A DNA stretch of 64,000 nucleotides from Salipaludibacillus neizhouensis (GCF_002886185.1 NZ_KZ614147.1:469187-533186); one strand, 5' to 3'. Positions 27,548 through 36,507 are shown, counted from the first letter of the stretch. Numbers and translations: made by a program. The notes: generated by a model not told the origin, from the letters alone.

Positions 27548-29329
27548 GTGGGAAACAAATTGAAGTGGACGGATAGGATAGCTACTCGTATTTTCGCAAT
27601 TGCAGCACTGTTTATTGTTTTATCTGTTGTAATTTTAGGCTATGCAAGTTATGAAAGCGCTAAATCGGAACTGACTGAAGCAGGACAAAATGATTTAAAG
27701 GTTAGAGTTGAATCTGCGGGAGAGCTGTTGGATGTACTTAATGACCGCGTTGAAGCAGGCGAGTTAACATTAGAAGAAGCGCAAGAAGAGGCAAGAGTTC
27801 GTTTGGCTGGTCCAATTGTGGAGACTACAGAAGAAGGCGCACCGGTAAGAGATTTTCAAGATGTGCCATATACATATGGAGACCAGGGATATTTTTACGG
27901 ATTTATGGATGATGGTATGACGGTGATTCATCCTAGTGGTAATGAAGGTAAAAATCTTTTTGATACGCAAGATGATGATGGTAACTATATGATTCGTGGA
28001 TTAATTGAAACGTCTAAGGAACCGAATCCGGAAGATCGCTATTATACTTATATGTGGATAAATGCAGGCGAAGAGGAAGCCAGAGAAAAAAATGCCTACG
28101 TATCATATTATGACGAGTGGGGCTGGATGTATGGTTTAGCAGCTTACAGTGATGAGTTTTATGAAGGAGCAGCTCATATAGGCTGGATGGCTTTCGCAAT
28201 TGGCTTGGCAACTGTGATCATTGCATCTGCGACATTATACTATTTCTTGCATAAGATGAGTAAACAAATCAATGAGGTCCGTTTTGCTGCTGAAAAAGTA
28301 GCATCTGGGCAATTAACAGGCGAAAACTTATCAGAAAAAGGAAAAACAGAAATCTCTCATTTATCAGCTTCCATTAACCAAATGAAGGAAAGGTTAGGTG
28401 AGATGATTGGAAGTATTCATGAAAAGTCTTCTCAAGTAGCAGCGTCTTCTGAAGAGTTGACAGCGAGTGCTCAAGAAAATAATGCGACTAGTGAACACAC
28501 GGCACAGGAGATTCAATCTTTAGCAGAAGTAGCAGAACAAGTGAAGGAAAGAGCAGATCAAAGTTTAGTGATGGTGAATGAACAGGATAAAGGGTTAAAG
28601 GATGTGATGACGGCTACGCATCTACTAAGAGAAAAATCCGAGGAATCTGTAAAGGTTTCCAAGGAAGGATCCTCTTCGATGGAAAGAACTTCCGGAAAGA
28701 TGTCTGGGATTTCCAATTCTGTCAATGAATCGATGAATGTTATTAGCCGATTAGAGGAACGTTCCAAGGAAATTAGCCAAATTATCAGCACGATGACAGG
28801 AATAAGCGAACAAACAAATTTATTAGCGCTGAATGCTTCGATAGAGGCGGCAAGGGCTGGAGAAAACGGCAGAGGATTCGCAATCGTAGCGGATGAAGTG
28901 AGGAAACTAGCTGAGCAATCAGGCAACTCTGCTGAACAAATCAAAGGCATGATCGGGGATATTCAAAATGATACTAGTGTATCTGTACATTCGATGAAAA
29001 AAGTAACAGAGGATGTGGAAGACGGATTAACCTCGATGCTTCATATGAAGAGTTTATTTTCACAAGTGGAAGACATTAATTCAGAGGTAGATGGACAAAT
29101 TTTAAATGTCACGAATATTGTTGAATTTTTGGATGAAAAGGGTAGTGAATTGAAGAAAGTCACAGAAGATTTCTCGACATTCGCTCAAACGATGACAGAC
29201 AGTACAAGTACTGTAGCTGCGACATCAGAGGAATCGTTGGCATCCATGACTGAAATAGCTAGAACGGCCGAAGAGCTTAGCTCCATTGCAATAGAGTTAC
29301 AGGATCAAATCAATGAATTTAAAACCTGA
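27548..29329 (+). CDS. Methyl-accepting chemotaxis protein
   Basis: Membrane chemoreceptor of 593 residues. Helix 1 about 15-35, an extracytoplasmic single-Cache domain about 40-195 ([20 protein letters not shown]), helix 2 about 210-230, HAMP about 232-285, then the coiled-coil signalling domain with tip [20 protein letters not shown] and [17 protein letters not shown]. Start GTG 27548 sits seven bases after a GGGGGG run. The signal sensed is unknown. It is monocistronic with its own terminator. Confidence 0.93.
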   Translation: MGNKLKWTDRIATRIFAIAALFIVLSVVILGYASYESAKSELTEAGQNDLKVRVESAGELLDVLNDRVEAGELTLEEAQEEARVRLAGPIVETTEEGAPVRDFQDVPYTYGDQGYFYGFMDDGMTVIHPSGNEGKNLFDTQDDDGNYMIRGLIETSKEPNPEDRYYTYMWINAGEEEAREKNAYVSYYDEWGWMYGLAAYSDEFYEGAAHIGWMAFAIGLATVIIASATLYYFLHKMSKQINEVRFAAEKVASGQLTGENLSEKGKTEISHLSASINQMKERLGEMIGSIHEKSSQVAASSEELTASAQENNATSEHTAQEIQSLAEVAEQVKERADQSLVMVNEQDKGLKDVMTATHLLREKSEESVKVSKEGSSSMERTSGKMSGISNSVNESMNVISRLEERSKEISQIISTMTGISEQTNLLALNASIEAARAGENGRGFAIVADEVRKLAEQSGNSAEQIKGMIGDIQNDTSVSVHSMKKVTEDVEDGLTSMLHMKSLFSQVEDINSEVDGQILNVTNIVEFLDEKGSELKKVTEDFSTFAQTMTDSTSTVAATSEESLASMTEIARTAEELSSIAIELQDQINEFKT

Positions 29330-29337
29330 AGAAAAGG

Positions 29338-29370
29338 CTGATTACTGAGCGTTAGTAATCAGTTTTTTTT
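29338..29370 (+). terminator. Rho-independent terminator after the chemoreceptor
   Basis: CTGATTACT and AGTAATCAG with a 7-base loop and T8. Confidence 0.92.
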
Positions 29371-29468
29371 TAGAATGCGTTTCTAAATTCCGTCAAACCT
29401 AATGTTTAGCTGCTTTACTCCAGGGAATATTAATTTTATCTAATTTTAATATCTAGGAGGCGTGTGAA

Positions 29469-30254
29469 ATGGCTAAAACAATTTTTATTACCGGAGCTGG
29501 CACCGGTCTTGGTAAAGGTACTGCAATAGGGCTTGCGAAGGAAGGACATCACGTTATTGCTTCTGTTGAGATTTATCCGCAGGTCACGTCTTTACGGGAA
29601 GCAGCGGAGGCTGAAGGTGTGGAATTGGAAGTGTTCAAAATGGATATAAAAAATCCTGAGGATCGTGGACGTATATTAGAATATGATTTTGATATTTTTG
29701 TCGCAAATGCAGCGATCAACGAAGGAGGTCCTTTAGGTGAAGTTCCCATGTCTATCTTTAGGGAGATATTTGAGGTGAATGTCTTTAGTACACTGGAAAC
29801 GGCTCAAATGGCAGCGAAGAAGTTTGTTGAAAAAAGGCAAGGGAAAATTATTTTTATGTCATCCATGGCAGGCAGTATGGCGGGACCATACAGTGGTCTT
29901 TACGCGGCCTCAAAACATGCCCTTGAAGCAATTGCGAAAACATTGCAAAAAGAGATGACGTATTTTGGCGTTCAGGTGGCAACGATTAACCCAGGTCCAT
30001 TTGAGACAGGATTTAATGATCGAGCTGTGGAAGCCAAGTGGAAGTGGTTCAATGAGGATATCCACTACTCTCCCACAGTTGAGATGAGAGCAAAGGATAA
30101 AGGAATGGAAAACCAGTTTGATCCGGCGGACATGATCGCTAAAATGGTCGAAGTAATTCCAAAAGATACCCATAAATTCCGCACAGTCTATCCTCCTGAA
30201 ACAGAACAACAAATGAAGGAAGAAGAAGCAGACAACTGGAAGAAGGATATTTAA
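29469..30254 (+). CDS. Short-chain dehydrogenase/reductase
   Basis: 261 residues. Rossmann cofactor loop TGAGTGLGKG near residue 8, the NAA-type motif in VANAAINEG, catalytic serine in IIFMSSMAGSMAG and the YxxxK pair in YAASKHALEA. The C-terminal third is not diagnostic of one substrate. Residue E37-38 region after strand 2 (ASVEIY) suggests NAD rather than NADP, as inference. GGAGGCG precedes the ATG. It has its own terminator. Confidence 0.85.
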   Translation: MAKTIFITGAGTGLGKGTAIGLAKEGHHVIASVEIYPQVTSLREAAEAEGVELEVFKMDIKNPEDRGRILEYDFDIFVANAAINEGGPLGEVPMSIFREIFEVNVFSTLETAQMAAKKFVEKRQGKIIFMSSMAGSMAGPYSGLYAASKHALEAIAKTLQKEMTYFGVQVATINPGPFETGFNDRAVEAKWKWFNEDIHYSPTVEMRAKDKGMENQFDPADMIAKMVEVIPKDTHKFRTVYPPETEQQMKEEEADNWKKDI

Positions 30255-30261
30255 ACAGGAG

Positions 30262-30294
30262 GGATGTTCAGGATAGATGTCTGAACATCCTTTT
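30262..30294 (+). terminator. Rho-independent terminator after the SDR gene
   Basis: GGATGTTCAG and CTGAACATCC pair perfectly, followed by TTTT. Confidence 0.88.
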
Positions 30295-30398
30295 AAAGAG
30301 AATTTATAAATAAGAAGAAATGAGATCCATTTGACAAAGATTACTCAATCAGATATTGTGACATTAAATCAATATACACGGAAGGGTGAACCAACTAG

Positions 30399-30410
30399 AT
30401 GAAGTACTAA
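30399..30410 (+). CDS. Three-codon leader ORF (Met-Lys-Tyr-stop) of the ABC-F gene
   Basis: ATGAAGTACTAA behind GGAAGGGTG at a spacing of about ten bases. Its stop codon overlaps the first arm of the leader hairpin (30407-30417). A ribosome held there by an antibiotic would block that arm. Very short leader ORFs are known from antibiotic-responsive leaders of ABC-F genes in Listeria and Bacillus. The ORF is too small to prove from sequence alone. Confidence 0.55.
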   Translation: MKY

Positions 30411-30602
30411 TCCTATTTTACGAAAACGAACAAAGGAAGGCATTTTTTAGCAGGAGATATGACTGCTTTTTTGAGATGCTTTCGTTGAGTTTTCAGAATA
30501 GGATTAGAGTTCTATAGTTGTCTTCAAAAGGAGAAGTCTCTTTTTGGTGTACACCTGTATCTATCTCTGCCTCCTATTCTGATGTGACTAGGGGGCATTT
30601 TT
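30399..30602 (+). promoter_or_regulatory. Transcription attenuator in the leader of the Vga-type gene
   Basis: Four segments form two exclusive folds. A (CTAATCCTATT, 30407-30417) pairs perfectly with B (AATAGGATTAG, 30497-30507). B also pairs over 11 bp with C (TCAGAATAGGA 30493-30503 with TCCTATTCTGA 30572-30582). C pairs with D as the terminator (TGCCTCCTA 30568-30576 with TAGGGGGCA 30589-30597, one wobble), followed by T5. With A:B formed the terminator forms; if a stalled ribosome covers A, B can take C and open the gene. The structure is seen in the sequence; the drug response is inference from related genes. Confidence 0.8.
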
Positions 30603-30639
30603 CTGTCCTCGGAACATAACGGTAAATGGGGATGATTAT

Positions 30640-32211
30640 ATGATGTTATTAGAAGCGAATGCGTTAAAGTTATATGTTAAAGATCGTTTACTCATAGATG
30701 TTGATCGGTTAGAAATTCATAAAAAAGACTGTATCGGCTTAGTTGGCAAAAATGGAAGTGGGAAAACCTCGTTATTGAATGTCTTGGGAGGAAAGGAAAT
30801 TCCTGAAAAAGGGAAAGTTACCACAGTTGTAACCTGTGAACTTTTACCGCAGTTGTCAAGAACGGATACAACCAAAAGCGGTGGTGAAGTGACACAAGAT
30901 CACATTGTTGAAGCTCTAGCAAAGGATCCAGAGATCTTATTTGCTGACGAACCAACGACAAATCTGGATACGGATCACATAGAATGGTTGGAAAAGAAAT
31001 TGATGACATGGCAAGGAGCATTCGTAATAGTCTCTCATGATCGAGCATTCCTGGATGCACTTTGCACAACGATATGGGAGATTCATGAGGGAAGTGTGAG
31101 AATATATAAAGGAAATTATTCTGCATATGCCAAACAAAAAGAAGTGGAACTTCATGAAGAGAAAGTTGCGTATGAAAAGTATATAAGAGAGAAAAAGCAG
31201 CTGGAAGAAGCAATGAGATTAAAAGAGAAAAAGGCTGATAGAGCCACAAAAACCACGAATAAAGTAAGTAAATCAGAAGCGAAAATCACTGGAGCTAAGC
31301 CATATTTTGCTAAGAAACAAAAAAAGCTTCAACAAACTGCGAAAGCAATGGAAACCAGATTAGCAAAATTGCAGAAAGTTGAAAAGATCAAAGAGGTTCC
31401 CTCAATCAAGATGAATTTACCGAATGAAGAAACGTTTAAAGGTCGTATTATCCTTCGCGTGAACGATGTACCTGGCATAATAGGCCAGCGTGTTTTATGG
31501 AGAACAGCAACCTTTCATGTTCGTGGTGGAGATAAACTAGCCATTATAGGAGCAAATGGAAGCGGAAAAACCACATTGATTAAAAAAATAGTGGAAGAAG
31601 AGGAAGGTATTACTGTTTCACCCTCGATGAAAACCGGTTATTTTAGTCAGAACTTAACGATATTGGCGAGCGATAAAACGATCCTGGAGAATGTCAGTTG
31701 TACATCCAAACAAAATGAAACATTCATTCGAACGGTGCTTGCCAGACTTTCCTTTTTTAGAGAAGACGTGTATAAACCAATAGAAGTATTAAGTGGTGGG
31801 GAGCGAGTGAAGGTCGCATTAGCGAAGTTATTTTTGAGTGATATTAATACACTCTTATTAGATGAACCAACAAACTTTTTGGATACGGAGGCTGTAGAAG
31901 CCTTGGAATCACTTTTAAAAGAGTATGAGGGAAGCGTGATTTTTGTCTCCCATGACAGGCGCTTCATCGAAAGTGTCGCAACACGAATTTTAGCGATTAA
32001 AAATAAAGAAATAGAACTCTTTGAAGGAACATTTGATCAATATAGCCAGTATGAACCACAAGAAAACAGAAATGTGGAAGAAGACAAACAGCTTCTATTA
32101 GAAACGAAGATATCAGAAGTCCTTAGTCGATTAAGTATCGACCCCTCTGAAGAATTAGAGTTGGAATTTCAGAAACTTTTAGAGAAGAAGAGGAATAGTA
32201 CCAATACTTGA
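30640..32211 (+). CDS. ABC-F ribosome protection ATPase, Vga type
   Basis: Soluble twin ATPase that binds the ribosomal E site and dislodges pleuromutilin, lincosamide and streptogramin A drugs; 523 residues, the size of Vga(A). First nucleotide-binding domain: Walker A GKNGSGKT, unusual short signature region SGGEVTQDHIVEALAKDPEI as in Vga, Walker B LFADEPTTNLD. A long charged interdomain linker (about 170-260) carries the antibiotic-resistance tip (VSKSEAKITGAKPYF). Second domain: GANGSGKT, LSGGERVKV, LLLDEPTNFLD. No membrane segments. Similarity to Vga(A) and Lmo0919 is high from memory. Expression is probably drug-induced through the upstream attenuator. Confidence 0.92.
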   Translation: MMLLEANALKLYVKDRLLIDVDRLEIHKKDCIGLVGKNGSGKTSLLNVLGGKEIPEKGKVTTVVTCELLPQLSRTDTTKSGGEVTQDHIVEALAKDPEILFADEPTTNLDTDHIEWLEKKLMTWQGAFVIVSHDRAFLDALCTTIWEIHEGSVRIYKGNYSAYAKQKEVELHEEKVAYEKYIREKKQLEEAMRLKEKKADRATKTTNKVSKSEAKITGAKPYFAKKQKKLQQTAKAMETRLAKLQKVEKIKEVPSIKMNLPNEETFKGRIILRVNDVPGIIGQRVLWRTATFHVRGGDKLAIIGANGSGKTTLIKKIVEEEEGITVSPSMKTGYFSQNLTILASDKTILENVSCTSKQNETFIRTVLARLSFFREDVYKPIEVLSGGERVKVALAKLFLSDINTLLLDEPTNFLDTEAVEALESLLKEYEGSVIFVSHDRRFIESVATRILAIKNKEIELFEGTFDQYSQYEPQENRNVEEDKQLLLETKISEVLSRLSIDPSEELELEFQKLLEKKRNSTNT

Positions 32212-32239
32212 TAGATGTTGGATATCATTATTTATGTTG

Positions 32240-32286
32240 AAGAGCCTCTCCCCTGTCGTAATCGAAATAGGAGAGGCTCTTTAATA
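32240..32286 (+). terminator. Rho-independent terminator after the ABC-F gene
   Basis: AAGAGCCTCTCC and GGAGAGGCTCTT form a perfect 12-bp stem; a short T run follows. Confidence 0.88.
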
Positions 32287-32402
32287 TTAATTTTTCTCCA
32301 TCTTTTTTATTAATCTTTGTACTTAAATCACGGACAGGCAAATAAGTATTAAGGAAGCGATATTTAATAATGACACCGTACCTAATATATAGGGGGGATT
32401 AG

Positions 32403-32645
32403 ATGGGGAGATATACAAAATCGGAATTGACGGAAGTGAATCCAGAAACATTAATGGTAACGTTAAAAGTAAAGATAGAGGGAGAGACGGAAATACCAAC
32501 ATGGAAAGATGATTTAAAAATAAAAGCGGCGCTAGCTTTGCTGGAAACAGTCGATCGATCCCATTTTGCAGAGAAAGACTTAGTTCATAAATTTGAAGAA
32601 TCGATAATTGATCTAAAATTAATGGTAGAGACATTGGAAGATTAA
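32403..32645 (+). CDS. Small hypothetical protein
   Basis: 80 residues, beginning MGRYTKSELTEVNPETLMVT, then a beta-like stretch (LKVKIEGETEIPTW) and two predicted helices (KIKAALALLETVDRSHF and DLVHKFEESIIDLKLMVETL). No signal peptide, membrane segment or cysteine. GGGGG lies just upstream of the ATG. I recognise no family. The gene stands alone and is followed by two hairpins. Confidence 0.6.
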   Translation: MGRYTKSELTEVNPETLMVTLKVKIEGETEIPTWKDDLKIKAALALLETVDRSHFAEKDLVHKFEESIIDLKLMVETLED

Positions 32646-32772
32646 ATATTAAAACCGAACCTGGTGGTAAAAACGATTGACACTTGCTAAGGGATACTCG
32701 AATCTGCTGCAAGAGTACGATTTCTGTGGAAAAGTTGCAGCCTTTTCCTTCTCGAACATTTCTATAAAAACA

Positions 32773-32846
32773 ACAAGGTTTAACGAAAGTAACCTTGTAA
32801 TATAGAGAACTCTTCCACTCTAATCAAATGGAAGAGTTCTTTTTTA
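32773..32846 (+). terminator. Two consecutive hairpins, the second a terminator
   Basis: ACAAGGTT/AACCTTGT (32773-32798) and GAACTCTTCCA/TGGAAGAGTTC (32807-32839), the second followed by T6. They end the small gene and abut repeat copy 2. Confidence 0.8.
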
Positions 32847-32850
32847 GAAG

Positions 32851-33010
32851 ATACACCAGAATTTATAAAATCGGCAGCTACCTTCACACCGCACGTATCA
32901 AGGAAAACCCACCTCCTATCGAGTAGCACCTGCACACACTTCGTAGGTGCTATTCGGCGGCGGTGGAAGCTGACGCTGTATTTAATAAAAGACGGCTATG
33001 CATTTTTTTA
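32851..33010. repeat. Structured repeat, copy 2 (160 bp)
   Basis: Flanks nearly identical to 11728-11860, including GGCAGCTACCTTCACACCGC on the left and GGCGGTGGAAGCTGACGC on the right. The interior differs: the CCTTGATAC arm of copy 1 is missing and a new hairpin TAGCACCT/AGGTGCTA (32924-32952 area) is present. The repeat lies between the terminator of one gene and the stop codon of the frameshifted ABM gene, seven bases away. No coding capacity. Confidence 0.75.
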
Positions 33011-33017
33011 TGGATAT

Positions 33018-33309
33018 TTAGTTGAAAACTTGATCGTAAATAGTGATTGAATAAGGTTTTTCGAGTAAATCTGGTACAGCTTCTTTGAAGCGGGCAAAGT
33101 GGGAAGTTTCACGGTGTTTTAGTTGATCCTCTTGTGTTTGATATACTTCGATAAGTAAAGAAGTGATTTTTTTGCTTTGTATCTTGAAAGACATCGAATT
33201 GCAGAACACCTTCCTCTTTCAAACTGTTTTTTCGATTATCTTCGACTACGTCGACAAATGTATCGATCTTATTTTCCTTTACTTGAACTGCTACATGAAC
33301 AATATACAT
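33018..33309 (-). pseudogene. Antibiotic biosynthesis monooxygenase-domain protein, frameshifted
   Basis: Reading from ATG 33309 (GGAGGAGGG upstream) gives MYIVHVAVQVKENKIDTFVD through NHFF, then the frame breaks. One base later the next frame continues LIEVYQTQEDQLKHRETSHF and ends at 33018. Joined, the two parts make a normal ABM protein of about 96 residues, a dimeric ferredoxin-like fold that includes quinol monooxygenases and haem-degrading enzymes. The break is one extra base near 33154-33160. It may be a real inactivation or a sequencing error. Confidence 0.8.
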
Positions 33310-33417
33310 GGAAGCCCTCCTCCTTGTTTTTCTGAAGTTTAGCATACGGTTACTAAATATTCCAAGAATGCCTCTAAGTCTATCTAAAATTAGGAGCATT
33401 CTGTTTGTGATGAAATA

Positions 33418-33436
33418 GGGGACGGTTCTCTGCTTC
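33418..33436. repeat. Half copy of the 36508-36550 inverted repeat
   Basis: GGGGACGGTTCTCTGCTTC is identical to the left arm of the hairpin after tatC, here without its partner arm. Confidence 0.6.
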
Positions 33437-33525
33437 TTTTCATGGTGAGCTTGGAAGCGGATACCCGTTCCAGCGATAGTCATTGAATGGGTGTACTATA
33501 TTATATTTTTAGGAATATAGAATAA

Positions 33526-33563
33526 AAAACAAGTCTCTTTTTAGCACAAGAGGCTTGTTTTTT
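33526..33563. terminator. Orphan terminator hairpin
   Basis: AAAACAAGTCTCTT and AAGAGGCTTGTTTT pair with one wobble. Poly-A and poly-T on the sides make it usable in both directions, but no gene lies immediately upstream on the plus strand, so the gene it served may be lost. Confidence 0.6.
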
Positions 33564-33650
33564 GTCGACTTGTATTTTAAACATATGCTAACAAATGGTT
33601 TAAAGGTGATTTGGTGACTTTAATTAAATCAACAAAAAAATCCTTTTTAT

Positions 33651-33687
33651 TTCATAAAATTCATAAAGTATTAATAAATTTTTCATA
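33651..33687 (+). promoter_or_regulatory. PhoP-type direct repeats (Pho box) upstream of phoX
   Basis: TTCATA at 33660, TTAATA at 33671 and TTCATA at 33682 are spaced exactly 11 bases apart, and another TTCATA lies at 33651. Each fits the Bacillus PhoP hexamer TT(A/C/T)A(C/T)A with five-base spacers. The promoter would lie 20-30 bases downstream, leaving a leader of about 270 bases before phoX that shows no other feature. Confidence 0.6.
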
Positions 33688-33976
33688 AAACATAAAATGT
33701 GCATCTCAATTTTGTCCATTATGTGGGTGGAAAGTCACGAACCTTTGGATAATAGAATAACGAATTGCAACATCAGAAATGAATTGATGTACGTATACAT
33801 AAAATAGTAACGGATTTTCCCCCTTTTATTTAATTGAAATCCCTCCTTCTTAACTAGTTGCATCATGTTTACACGATAAAGATATTACTAGCATTAGAAA
33901 TTAATATTTTTTTGGTAGATTACTAGTAGAGCGACACTCTAGAAGTGCAGCCAACTAAAAAAAGGAGGCAGAGATA

Positions 33977-35428
33977 ATGGAGAAAAAGAATTTGAACAGA
34001 AGAGATTTCATCAAAATTGGGGGCATGAGTACGCTCGCAGTTACATTGGGATCTACCGGTTTATTTTCTCTTGCAGGACAAGAGACCACCTTTGCAGCTT
34101 CTAAAAATAATCCAACGAGTGGATTTGGAGGGTATGGGCCATTAGTAAAAGATCCTAAAGGTATTTTTGATTTGCCAAAAGGCTTCCAGTACAAGATTAT
34201 TTCAGAAACAGGCGACCAGATGTCAAATGGGGATCTCGTCCCAGGATTACCTGATGGAATGGCTGCATTTCAAGGCTCAAAAAACTCGACGGTTCTAGTT
34301 CGAAATCACGAGTGTGGTACGAACCATGATTACCCTGTAAATGGAAAAAACCCTTGGAGTAAAGGTGCAGCTGGCGGAACAACGGCTTTAGTAGTGGGAC
34401 CTAACCGAGAAGTAGTTTCAGAGTATGTCACTAACTCAGGGAATATTCGTAACTGTGCAGGAGGAGCTTCTACTTGGGGAACTTGGTTAACATGTGAAGA
34501 AACTCGAGATATGGGACATGGATTCGTATTTGAAGTAGACCCTGATGATCCTGAAAATGAGATGTCCAAAACACCGATTCGTGATATGGGATATTTCTCT
34601 CACGAGGCGTGTAGCATTGATCCTTCTACTGGAATTTGGTATTTAACAGAAGATAACAGTCCAAGTTACTTATATAGGTTCACCCCTTATGATCGAAGTC
34701 AAAAGCTAGGTTCTTTACAAAAAGGTGGCACTTTAGAAGCGGCAGCCATTGATGAAATTCCAAATAAATCAGCAAAAAACTTTACACCTGGTCAACAAAT
34801 CGGGGTTGTTTGGAAGGAAGTTAAACCTGAACGTGCAAAAGAAGATGCCAAGGATTTAGCCTGTATTCAGTTTACACGTCTAGAAGGATCCTGGTTTGAA
34901 GGTGGCGCTTTTTGGTTTGATGATACAGCTGCAGAGACCACTACGGCTTCAGGTAAATTTGGTAGAATATATCGTTATTTTCCAGCTACAAATACATTAG
35001 AACTTTTCTTTGAATCGTCAGCTTCTAACGAGTTACATGCTCCAGACAATATTACTATTACGCCATGGGGAGACTTATGGATTGCAGAAGATGGAAATCC
35101 TAGGGGTGATCGTATCATTGGTCTAACTCCAGAAGGTAATGTGTACCCATTCGCGCAAAACGTCTTTAATAGTTCTGAGCTCACAGGACCAGTATTCTCT
35201 CCAAAAGGAAATACACTGTTTGTAAATATTCAAAGCCCAGGGATAACCATAGCCATTTGGGGACCATTTGCTCGAAGAAACTCGGCAAAGCAAGTAGCGA
35301 TGAGTCATGCTTCTCCTCCAGCAGGTTTTGCTCCGGAAACTTCTCACAAGGTTGAGGAATATGCAGAAAGAAATGGAATGTCTTTATTAGCGGCGGCTGC
35401 ATTAAATCGTCATGGGGTTTCCGTTTAA
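33977..35428 (+). CDS. phoX: PhoX-family (DUF839) phosphatase with Tat signal
   Basis: Secreted alkaline phosphatase-like protein of 483 residues. The N-terminus has a twin-arginine signal (NRRDFIKIGG, residues 7-16) with a hydrophobic stretch and likely cleavage near TFA-AS. The body matches the DUF839/PhoX beta-propeller (NHECGTNHDYPVN, GGASTWGTWLTCEETRDMGH, DNITITPWGDLWIAEDG). Characterised PhoX enzymes bind iron and calcium and release phosphate from esters. The length is on the short side for the family. It is followed by tatA and tatC, which provide its export route, and preceded by Pho-type repeats, so phosphate starvation control is likely. AAAGGAGG stands before the ATG. Confidence 0.88.
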   Translation: MEKKNLNRRDFIKIGGMSTLAVTLGSTGLFSLAGQETTFAASKNNPTSGFGGYGPLVKDPKGIFDLPKGFQYKIISETGDQMSNGDLVPGLPDGMAAFQGSKNSTVLVRNHECGTNHDYPVNGKNPWSKGAAGGTTALVVGPNREVVSEYVTNSGNIRNCAGGASTWGTWLTCEETRDMGHGFVFEVDPDDPENEMSKTPIRDMGYFSHEACSIDPSTGIWYLTEDNSPSYLYRFTPYDRSQKLGSLQKGGTLEAAAIDEIPNKSAKNFTPGQQIGVVWKEVKPERAKEDAKDLACIQFTRLEGSWFEGGAFWFDDTAAETTTASGKFGRIYRYFPATNTLELFFESSASNELHAPDNITITPWGDLWIAEDGNPRGDRIIGLTPEGNVYPFAQNVFNSSELTGPVFSPKGNTLFVNIQSPGITIAIWGPFARRNSAKQVAMSHASPPAGFAPETSHKVEEYAERNGMSLLAAAALNRHGVSV

Positions 35429-35486
35429 TTAGATATTATTTAGTTATAAAATACGATAGTTTTCTAGCACAAAGGAGGATTCCAGC

Positions 35487-35711
35487 ATGTTTCAAAATAT
35501 TGGAATACCAGGTATTATTCTAATCTTGGTTCTTGCTTTAATTATTTTCGGGCCTTCAAAGCTACCGGAAATTGGCCGTGCATTCGGAACGACTTTAAAG
35601 GAATTTAAAAAAGCAACAAATGAGTTAGTGAATGGTGAGCAATCAACAAATTCAAACTCGGAAGATAAAACAGGCGAGCAAGTAAATGAAGAAAAACAGG
35701 AAATTAAATAA
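35487..35711 (+). CDS. tatA: Twin-arginine translocase subunit TatA
   Basis: 74 residues. A single N-terminal membrane helix (about 5-22), the FGP hinge in [16 protein letters not shown], an amphipathic helix and a charged tail. In Bacillus, TatA also covers the TatB role. It sits between phoX and tatC, matching the phoD-tatAd-tatCd arrangement of Bacillus subtilis. AAAGGAGG precedes the ATG. Confidence 0.95.
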   Translation: MFQNIGIPGIILILVLALIIFGPSKLPEIGRAFGTTLKEFKKATNELVNGEQSTNSNSEDKTGEQVNEEKQEIK

Positions 35712-35714
35712 AGG

Positions 35715-35757
35715 AAAGATGTGGGTCGGTCGGTTAAACCGCCTACATCTTTCGCCT
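35715..35757 (+). terminator. Hairpin between tatA and tatC
   Basis: AAAGATGTGGG and CCTACATCTTT pair with one wobble and a CGCCTTTTCTTT tail. It could lower tatC expression relative to tatA. Confidence 0.6.
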
Positions 35758-35780
35758 TTTCTTTGAAAGGAAGTTTGTAA

Positions 35781-36497
35781 TTGGAAAAAGACGGAATGCA
35801 ACTCATTGATCATCTATCAGAATTACGGAAACGAATAATCATCACAGCAATTATTTTCGTGAGTTTCTTTATGGGAGCTTTTTTTTATGTGAAAGATATT
35901 TACCGTTTTTTAGTTAAGGACTTAGATGGGAATTTAGCTCTACTAGGACCAGGTGACGTTCTTTCAATATATATGATACTGGCAGCTGTAGTTGCGGTTG
36001 CTTTAACTATACCTGTTGCAGCCTATCAACTTTGGAAGTTTATAAAACCCGCTCTCACAAAGGATGAACAGAAATCTTCGCTATTATTTATCCCTGGTTT
36101 GTGTATCTTATTTCTCTGTGGGGTATCCTTTGGATACTTTGTTCTATTTCCGCTAGTCCTATCCTTTGTTTTATCTCTCGCAGGAGACCAGTTTGAAACA
36201 TTTTTCACTGCAGAAAAGTACTTTCGATTCATGCTTCATCTCACATTGCCATTTGGATTTCTGTTTGAAATACCTGCAGTAGCTATGTTTCTAACAAAAC
36301 TGGGGGTAGTGACTCCGGAAAAATTAATAAAAGGTAGAAAGTTTGCTTATTTGTTACTTGTAATCATTGCTGTACTAATTACACCACCTGATTTAATTTC
36401 AGATGTATTAGTTATCATTCCTCTATTTATTTTGTATGAGGTTAGCATAACTCTGAGTAAGATCATTTTCCGAAAAAATTCTACAATAGCAGGTTGA
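35781..36497 (+). CDS. tatC: Twin-arginine translocase subunit TatC
   Basis: 238 residues with six membrane helices; receptor for twin-arginine signals. The N-terminal motif LIDHLSELRKRII, the FFY start of loop 1, and KPALTKDEQK with FGYFVLFPLVLSF fit TatC and look close to TatCd. The start is TTG 35781 with GAAAGGAAG upstream. With TatA it forms a dedicated pair for the adjacent PhoX. Confidence 0.94.
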   Translation: MEKDGMQLIDHLSELRKRIIITAIIFVSFFMGAFFYVKDIYRFLVKDLDGNLALLGPGDVLSIYMILAAVVAVALTIPVAAYQLWKFIKPALTKDEQKSSLLFIPGLCILFLCGVSFGYFVLFPLVLSFVLSLAGDQFETFFTAEKYFRFMLHLTLPFGFLFEIPAVAMFLTKLGVVTPEKLIKGRKFAYLLLVIIAVLITPPDLISDVLVIIPLFILYEVSITLSKIIFRKNSTIAG

Positions 36498-36507
36498 AAG
36501 TAAAATG

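Noticed and set aside
33310-33483. Upstream extension of the minus-strand ABM frame
   Set aside because: The ABM start at 33309 has a strong ribosome site and the extension has no family similarity.
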